From: Lingula anatina
Lineage: Eukaryota > Brachiopoda > Lingulata > Lingulida > Lingulidae
DNA: 64,000 bases
Assembly: GCF_001039355.2 (NCBI RefSeq)
Contig: NW_019773588.1
Span: 1 to 64,000 of the forward strand
Reading direction: 5' to 3'
This document shows, one piece after another, positions 54,601 through 63,600 of this stretch (within the stretch, counting starts at the first letter, position 1; every line of letters starts with the position of its first letter). The notes under the pieces are model-generated. The model saw only the letters and a program-made list of their open reading frames with translations, was not told the origin of the DNA and ran no database searches. Both the position numbers and the translations under genes were made by a program.

Positions 54601-57600
54601 ATAATGGTTTGTATTTTGTTGAATTGTTATCATTTTCACAAATATTGGAGATGATGCAGTAAATTTTTTTCCATTGTAAAGAAAAAAATAATAATAAAAT
54701 AAAATAAACTAATGCCAAGTTAATTTAAGTTATAGTAAACTCTTTAATAGGCATTTTGTTTTACTTGTAATTCCAGAGGGGTGAGCACCTTGTTTTTTCT
54801 GTGACTAATTTTCATCATACGTTTTGTGCAGTATGATTTTAAGGCAACTTTTTTATGGCAGTTTTGTTGATTGAGAAAAGATAATTAGTTCTGCACCTGC
54901 TATTGCCACTACTTAGTGATATAAACATTTCTCGCTAAGACTCCATAAAATATGACACCTATGAATGGTATTAAGGTGTATTATCTAGGTAATAAATTAT
55001 TGATGGTATCAAATAAATGGTCATTTGCTTTACAATATCCCACATTTTGTTTCTTGCACTGTTACAAAAACTTATTTAAAATATGTAGGGATTGAAAACT
55101 CTTGAGCCCTTTGTGAGATGAACACGTACCTGGATTACATGCTTTTTGAAAGAATCTAAGAGGTAGAAGTTAGCTTATCCTAATTTATGTCTTAATGTTA
55201 TCCCATCCTTAAAATGGTTAAACATATATTAGGAAAAGAGATATCTTCACACTAGGATTCTCACTCAAACACACCCAAAAAAAACTAAATATGTACTTTC
55301 AGCACATGTATACATCATAAGGCCACAACATTTTACTTAAAAGACCTTATGTTCTTGCACTCATTATTTTCCCACTATAAAGATATATCCCAAAAGTTCA
55401 AGTTAGCGCTTCAAAGGGTACACCATTTAGATTGCTCAATGTGTAAAAAAAAAAAAAAAAAGAACTGGAATGGGAGGGGGGAGAACAACCTGATGTAGAC
55501 TTAGGCAAGCAATTTAATGGAATGCATTAGTTGGTGTTTTCCATTACCTGGGGATATGTAATTATTCTCCCCTAGGTATGTTACTCATACAAACAGGCTG
55601 AAAGATTAGTTCAGGGCTTGTGTCCATCTTGTAATGGTGGATTTTCTGCCCTGATGCAGATTGAGTTTGAACTGATATTTCCCTGTAAAGGAATGACTAT
55701 TCATACATGAAGTAGCTTGAATTACATTCTAGACAAATGAGGATTTTTTTCAAATTCTACTTCACTGCTCCCATCTATTTACCTAAATGCCTCTAGATCA
55801 AACATGTTTTATTGGTTTCCCGATGGATTTTCATTGTAATTATTTTCTCTTTCACACAAAATGTGGTGTAATCTGTAGTGTTGAACTAGAGAGCATGATC
55901 ATCTTGTTGATCTGATGGAGAAGATAAGGCAAGATGCAAGAAATCTTATTATATATTTTCAGTATTATAGGTATCTATATTGTATGCCATAATTTAACTT
56001 ACAAAATGTTATTTTCTAGTATTTGTTCTGTATTAATGCTTATTATAATTCTTATTGCTTTCTTATTTTAAATAATTTACTAATAGTGTATATCTTATGT
56101 TAACCTTATCAAGCAGTGACAGTGTATATCAACTGCCAGCCAGTGTAATGTTTTAACCTGGTCGAAAGAAATAAATGAATTTCTTTAGTAGTAACATGGA
56201 AAATTAAATCTTTACTGCTGTCAGATCAGTAAGTGCAGAATCCTCATGGGATATGACATTTTATTTGTGTGCAAATGCAAACTTGATGCAGTTTACTTAG
56301 AAGAATCATAATGAATGTGAAAAAAATAAGCTGTGATCACATATACAGACACATTATTATGAGAAATGTCAAAGAATATTGGCCTGACAAATGAAGTTCT
56401 GAAGTTGATCTAGAAAGTGTTTTGACAAAGTATTGGGGTCATGTCTATGTAATGAAGGTTCACTTTGATGAAGGTCTGCTATTTTGAAAATTGCAAAAAA
56501 TGCAAAGTTTTTTTTTTCACTTCTAAAATCTGGGGCTTGCTTTGACAAAGGAATGCTATTCTGAAGGCACAAGATTAATTATTTCCAAGGGTTGACTATT
56601 ATGAAGTTTTGGTATTCTGAAAAAGTGTATTTATTCGATAGCTGGGCTCATGCATTAGTTAACCAGGACCAGCATGACCTTCATGTCAAAAGAAATGTGT
56701 TCAGTGCCAGTGGGTACTTATGTCATAAAAGTCGCAGCATTCTTTGCAAAACAATGTTCAGTTGATATTCACATTGGGCTTCGAATATGATTAAGACAGT
56801 TTTTAAGAAGGCTAGTTACATATTATATTGCATTATAATATTTAATTCTTAGTTGTCATCATAAGGAATTACCCATGTCCAAAATCTGTGCAGATTGCCA
56901 AAATGCAAATATGAGACCACCTCATGAATATTTAAAAAAAAAATGTTTTCACATTCATTCATCCATTACCGAAAAGTGCACACCAAATATAAACTGTCTT
57001 TTACATAATACAAAATAATATGATTTTATCATCATTTTAATTTTACATTTAATAAAGTGTACATGAATTTAACAAGTATGTTTATGTTAATTCATAATTA
57101 ACTAATACGTTATTTTAATTTTACATTAAAAATAAAGTGTATCTTCTTCAAAGCCCTTTCATCATTATGGAGTTTTGGCATTGGAGAGAACCTCTTCATA
57201 GTGGACTTTGGTCATAGCAAACCTTTGTCATACTGAAACCTCATCAAAGTATTGACTGCATGTGAAATTTGAAGTTAATGGTGCCCTATATCAAGAACTA
57301 TAAAAAATGGAATATTGCCTTTTTCCCTTGTAATAAAAATGAATGTTATAGGCACATCAGAATTTGTAATTTAGAATATTGTTACGCCTAAACTGGTCTA
57401 TTAATTGAAGAGGGGGTGGTGATCAAAACATTAATTTGTCCATATAAGTGTCTAGGTTTTATCTCAATCCACTAGAGTATAGTTTACTGATGATCTAATT
57501 TAATGTGTTGATGGATTCATGATTTACCCTATGGACCAGACAATATAGATTGCTCTATTACTGGTTAAAGTAATAATGTTCATTGTAGACCAGCCAGATA

Positions 57601-60600
57601 AAAGAACCAACTGCCGTTGCAGGTGTAATATCTTTAAACACACAATGTTCTTCACATCTGGTCTTCCATCTTCTTTAAAGACAGTCAAAAACCAATCGAT
57701 TTTGCCATTTTCTGTGAACTTTTCATTAACTGCCCGGAACCTTTCATTAATTTCCCGTGAATCTTTCATTAACTGGTACTTCTGATCTTTTTCTGATGCA
57801 TCCAGCACCTGCATGTTTTCAATACTAGCTTCAGGCTTTTCTGAAATGATTATTTTTCTCTCTCCTTAAAGTTTGAAAAGTCATTTAAGCTACATGTTTT
57901 ATAGCTACATTGTTACAGAATGTTTACTTTCTGACATTCGCACCTGCAGTTTCTCAATACTAAACTTGATTCTATATAAATCTGGTAAAAAAGACATTTT
58001 CTCATATCTTAACTTTTGGATTACAATTAAGTCTTGGTATCAATCCATGCCGAAGTCCAGGACTTTTAAGGACAATTTCTGTCATGTAAGATTTAAATTC
58101 CTAACCACTGGTAATTAATGCACATAACACCTGAGTTTGGTCAAGGTGGAACCAAAAAATTCCCCCCTAGTGAGTTTTTGTGAAATCCTTATTTCTTAAG
58201 TTGCCTCAAATGATACCACAGCATATAAGCCAAAGAGTAATGACCTTCTCAAAGCTAACATAATAACCTCCTACTTGTTCAAGGCGATATTTGTGCAATT
58301 TTAAAGCAATTATTGGTGACACCCAATAATCATAGGAAATGTCTTAGTTGTTGGTTATTACTGAGCAGCTGACATAGGCTTAAATGTGATATTATGAATT
58401 TTTAACAATCTCATAATGTGAAAGCTATCAGCTGTAGAGGCTGACCCTTATTTATTGGAAGCTATCACTTCGAAAGCTGACACTCGTCCAAAATAACAAT
58501 AACAATTTAGGTGACACATCTTTAATTAGGGAAATGTTGTCCTGGGTGACACTTGTTGAAATATAAAAATATACACTTGGATGGCGTGTTTAATGTGCAT
58601 AAAGTCATGTGTGAAAGTCATTGGCTTAATTAAGGAAGCCTTTATGAACCACGAGGAGACGGCATTACCAATTAATGACCATTGCCATAAATCTCTAAAA
58701 GCATTATTTTTGTGTCCCAAACCATAAGCAGGCGACTACAATCAAAATATGGACACTCTCACTTCCTGTGAATCTTGTTCATTACATCCTAAAAGGACAG
58801 TTCATGCAAAATTTTATCACCCCATATAACTGCCACTTTGTTATAAACAGATCAAGATAGATTTAAACGCATTCATTTTGATATTTTCTCATTGTTTATT
58901 CTCTGTCATTTACTATAATGAAGGAAAAATAATTAATTATTAATAAACTTACTTTTCAGCTACACATAACACTGTGTGAAAATTTATATAATATACACTT
59001 GTGTCAGCTGTGGTCTATGTCTCTTGATGAACTGTGGCATACATCACTTGATGCTGTACACTTACTGAAAAACCAATATACTCAACAACTACTAATTTTT
59101 GAATATGTAGAATAAATTTTTAATCTGCCAGGATGTTATGTATAATGCATGACTTGGTGCACACACATTGCTCATTAATACTGATTCAGAATTTGTTTAT
59201 CAATTATTTGAAAGTTTTAAACAGAATCATAAGGCATATGATAGTACATTGAATAACTGTGTTGAAATTATGTTTTGAAAATTAAAATTTTATTACACAA
59301 CCAGTGTTTTAAATTTGAAAAATCTAAATTGTACTTTGTTTTAGACTAGCAAGATTCTGTTAGACAATACAGTATACCTCTTCAGCATAGAAGAGAAACA
59401 AAAGATGGATGATTAACAGAATTAAATTTTTTCCAGACATTTGAGGTGCAGTTGCTGGGTGTTACTGGAGGGGCAGTCCTGGGGGCAGAGACCAGTGTCA
59501 CTGTGGCCATTATGAAAAATGATTCACCATATGGACTCTTTGGGTTTGCCACCACTCAGGTAAGTTTACTCAGGTAGGACTTAAAAAATAAAATTCAAAT
59601 GCTTATCAGGCAGGCAAGTACAATGAAATTTGGTCTTCATTGAATTGGATATGCTTTTTTTAAACAGGTACCTCCACTGTGTACCTCTGCAGAAAAATGA
59701 AAAGCTATCAGAATAAAGCAGTTTTCCTCATGTAAGATTTGGCAAAATCTATAATGTGAAATGTTCTTGTAAAATGTAGCAATCCTGTTCTGCAATATAC
59801 CAGTGATTTTAGCACATTTACTAGACTGCATATCCTGAAAGGAGAAAAACCAGACATTATTTGATCGCTTAGCCAATATTGATTGGTCCCGTCAGTGTAT
59901 TAACCCTTACCATATTTGATACAACATGATAGTTCGTCATAATCGCATCTGTTTGGTAGACATTTCTCTGCTCTACGTGCAAAGTTCACACACATGGGGG
60001 TGAGTTAATGGCACTCACTTTTGAGAAATGAATCAAATCTGGGGCATTATCTCTGTGGTCTATCATCTGAAAAACTGATATTTTTCATGCTGTAGATTTA
60101 TTTTGGATTTATTTTTATTTTTCTGTCCTTTTGAATTTGGTTTTACGATTCTCTGAGGAATGCTCTGATATTTGATGTGATATTGTACAGTAATTTAGTC
60201 TCTTCCCTTGACTCAAGTATAGAGGTTTGACTAGACCATTGTACAAAATAAGCTTTCTCAAGAGAAAACTGTCTTTTCCGATTGCCATTTATGGTTTATA
60301 AAGTAAATGTGATTGGAGCATTTACTTTGTTATCCTTGGCAATAAAATATTGAATTGTGAATGCACATTGTAAACTTAAATGAAAATGCTCACATGATGT
60401 AACTTACAATGAGTGCTATGGTATTTTATTTGTGTATGCATTGGTGTAAGGGTTTTTAGCTATAGATTATCATCAGTCTGTATTGGCCATTAATAGCAGG
60501 GGTATTATGAAGGACATTTTTTAACAATGAAATGCAAGTTTACTTATATTTGGTACACTGACAAAGCTGAAATTCTTTATTGAATATAACATGGAAAGTC

Positions 60601-63600
60601 TTGTAAACAATAAAATTTTAGTCATCACATTGTCTTTCAGAAAACTGTTCAAGAATCCAAGACAGAAACTGATGCCAATGGGCAGGTGACCTTTGACATT
60701 GTTCGTACTCAGGGATCAGAGGGCACAGTGACAGTGGGATGGAGACTGGAGGCTGCGGCACAGAATGATTTCCAGCCGCCGTGGGCTGGAACTGTTACTT
60801 TTGGTCCTGTGAGTACCATTAGTCTGACATGGGAATAGGGAAGAAATAAAAGCCATTATTTTATGTCACTCCCATGGGTTACAGGCTGCCACAGCACTCT
60901 GAAAATTAATGCTAAAAGGAAAAGAGAACATGAAAGATAGTATATTGATATTAAAACTATTTGATATTAGAGGTTATGCTCTGTGCACATATTCTGTAAT
61001 CATTAAGTGAAATATTGGGTATATGTGTTGCCAATTGACTTTTTCAAATTGTCATCATAATATGTTTTTGTTATTTATAATTGAATTTGAATTGTTAATA
61101 TATCAAATCATTACTGTTTTTTTTTTTTTTTTTCAGAGTGAGACAAGTAAGAGTATCACTCTGCGTACCCGTCGGGACACCATATTGGAAGGCGAGGAAC
61201 AGTTCAGACTGACACTGATCTCTACAGACCTTGGAGAAATCTCTCCCATCAGTGGTGAAGCTACAATTGTCATCCTTCCTGATGCTGGTGCTACAGGGAT
61301 TATTTCAATATTGGATGACTACAAACATATCTTTATAGGTAGATATGAGAACATTTGTCTGTAAATTGAAAATGGAAAATGATTTTAAGCAATTAGCTTT
61401 CTATGAACTCACTGGGATGTGAAACTTAAAGAAAACAGATGATCAGAGTCAGAAAAGAAACTGCTTGTTTCAGTGATATGCTGGATGAATGGCAGTTGAA
61501 AAAGAAACAGTGTATTCTTTTTATAAAATATTTTATTCTGGGTTTTGAGACAAAAGTTGAAATTTGTGTTCAAAAATATATATCTTATCTTTATTTTTAC
61601 AGTTGTTATGAAAGTATGATCAATTATTTTATATAACGTAAAGATGTCTTTAATTTCACCTATTTTTTTTTTCAATAGGTGAACCTAGCAGCTCATTCTC
61701 AGGTCGTGCAGTGATCAGACTCGGCCGAGGTATTGGTAATTTTGGAGAGGTCAAGGTTGGCTGGCAGATCACCCCCAGCACGCAGGCTGTCAATGCATTC
61801 ACACAGGCCACAGGGGAAGCAACTTTTGCTGATGGACAACAGTTTACAGAAATTAATTTACAGGTTATTATAATATATTTGTTTAACAACTTGTCACAAC
61901 TTTATAAGGCTAAACTACTGTTCTTACTGTTATGTTACATATTCCTTTGCATATGGAATTAGTAACGTTTGAAAAAATATTTAAAAGTAATTTTCCTATT
62001 GTTCTGGCCACAAAAAGAAAAATATTTATTTTGCAAAGATATACCAAGAGAAGAACTGAACCACCAGAATGAATTTGGTAAACTGATTAGACATCTAATA
62101 AGTTTTAAGTGCACAAATTTATTGCTGATGTTAGTACAAATTTAGAGTACACCCTACTCCACTAATTGAAGCATATTTCAATCTGACACATGGGACTCAT
62201 TGTAAACTTATTTCTATTAAGCAGTGCCCAGGTAAAGCCATTAGTAAATTTTTTTGCAAGAATATTGTATCCTCACCAGGTATTCAATTTGAACTAAGGA
62301 CAGTAAAGTCTGAGTAGAGGGAGGGTCCATTGGTTATCAGTTATAAAGTAAAAAGGTTGTAGAATTATTACTCATATTCATTTACATATAATTGGTGAAA
62401 AATGACAGAAAATATACATGGATATTATTACCAGATGTAAATTTAAGTTTGCAGACACCTGCAAACAACCATTTGACTATACTCTGTTATGATCTGGGCC
62501 TCTTTGGCCTTTCTACATTGTTATACATGATATCTTTTTGTTAAAAATTGTATATTTGAAAATAAAAATGTTATGAGTTTCATCCAAATCAATTAAAGCT
62601 GAGATATGAAAAAAAAAAGCTTTGATTCTACATTTTGAAGGTGCCATAATTGAAAAATGTGTCTCAACTCATCTCAAGATTTTCTTCTCCCCCCCCCCCC
62701 CCCTTCACCTAGTGAGGTTACAAGCTCAGGAGAAGCAGTTCTGTAGTCCTACTGTAGATCCTATTGATTGTTTTTTAATTTCTAAGCAAAATTTAATGCA
62801 AATACATGCAGAGCAAAGTATACTTCTCCTGAAAGGAAATAAAAAGTAGGATTTTCCTGTCACATAAAACTAACAGTGCCATTATCCAAGCAGTCTTTAT
62901 TGGACTTGGATGGTTGGACCTAAGAATTTCGATATGTAGTATAACTTTGGAAATGGAACATGCAATGCAAAAGTCATTTTAAGACTTGTGCATCTCTCAA
63001 ATTGCCAGATATGTCTGTGTTTTTTTATTCTAAACTTATGTAGGCTGTTTCAATTCACGTATGTTAGTTTGCCGTGGTCATGAATAAGTCATCTGCACTT
63101 GTATTTCTGGAAAAGGAGTAAATGAGTTTTATTTTCTGGAAAAAAGTTAAACATGAGAGCTTTGATATGCCACATTTTTTCTATATAAATTATTAATCAC
63201 AGCTTGCCTTGAACCCACTGTGAAGTTTTAATTACTAACTGATACAGGCATCAAAGTCCTTTTAACCTTTGGTTAAGGACATGGCCTCCTAAAGCATTAA
63301 AGAAAAAGAATTATTCAATGTAATTTTTCTAGGCTGAAGATGATGACATTCCTGAGGCCAGAATGACCTTCACCTTGAAAATCACCTCAGCTACAGGAGG
63401 TGCTACCATCTCCACTCTGCCGGGGGCAAATGAGGCTACAGTTGTTATGGTAGCCAGTGACTATCCTCATGGGTTATTTGAATTCAGTCCACCAGCTCAA
63501 ATAACTGAGATTGAATTTGACAAACAGGTAAATGATAATTGCCCTGTTCAAGTGGCTTTACAATAAAATCATTGGAAGCCATTTTTGATCATTGAAGATA

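Larger units (their letters stand above)
42024..59436 (+). other. ADGRV1: 17.4 kb ADGRV1 intron hosting antisense genes
   Basis: By far the longest intron here. It contains poly-A (42465-42485) and poly-C (42504-42517) runs, a candidate antisense terminal exon (43681-43820), a haplotig-type duplication (47233-48746), a TG repeat (50559-50576), an intronless GPCR (52034-53122), related repeat blocks at 53276 and 53843, a GCTT repeat (54305-54329) and a candidate antisense exon (57528-57840). No plus-strand exon is missing, because Calx-beta 15 is continuous across it. Confidence 0.9.
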
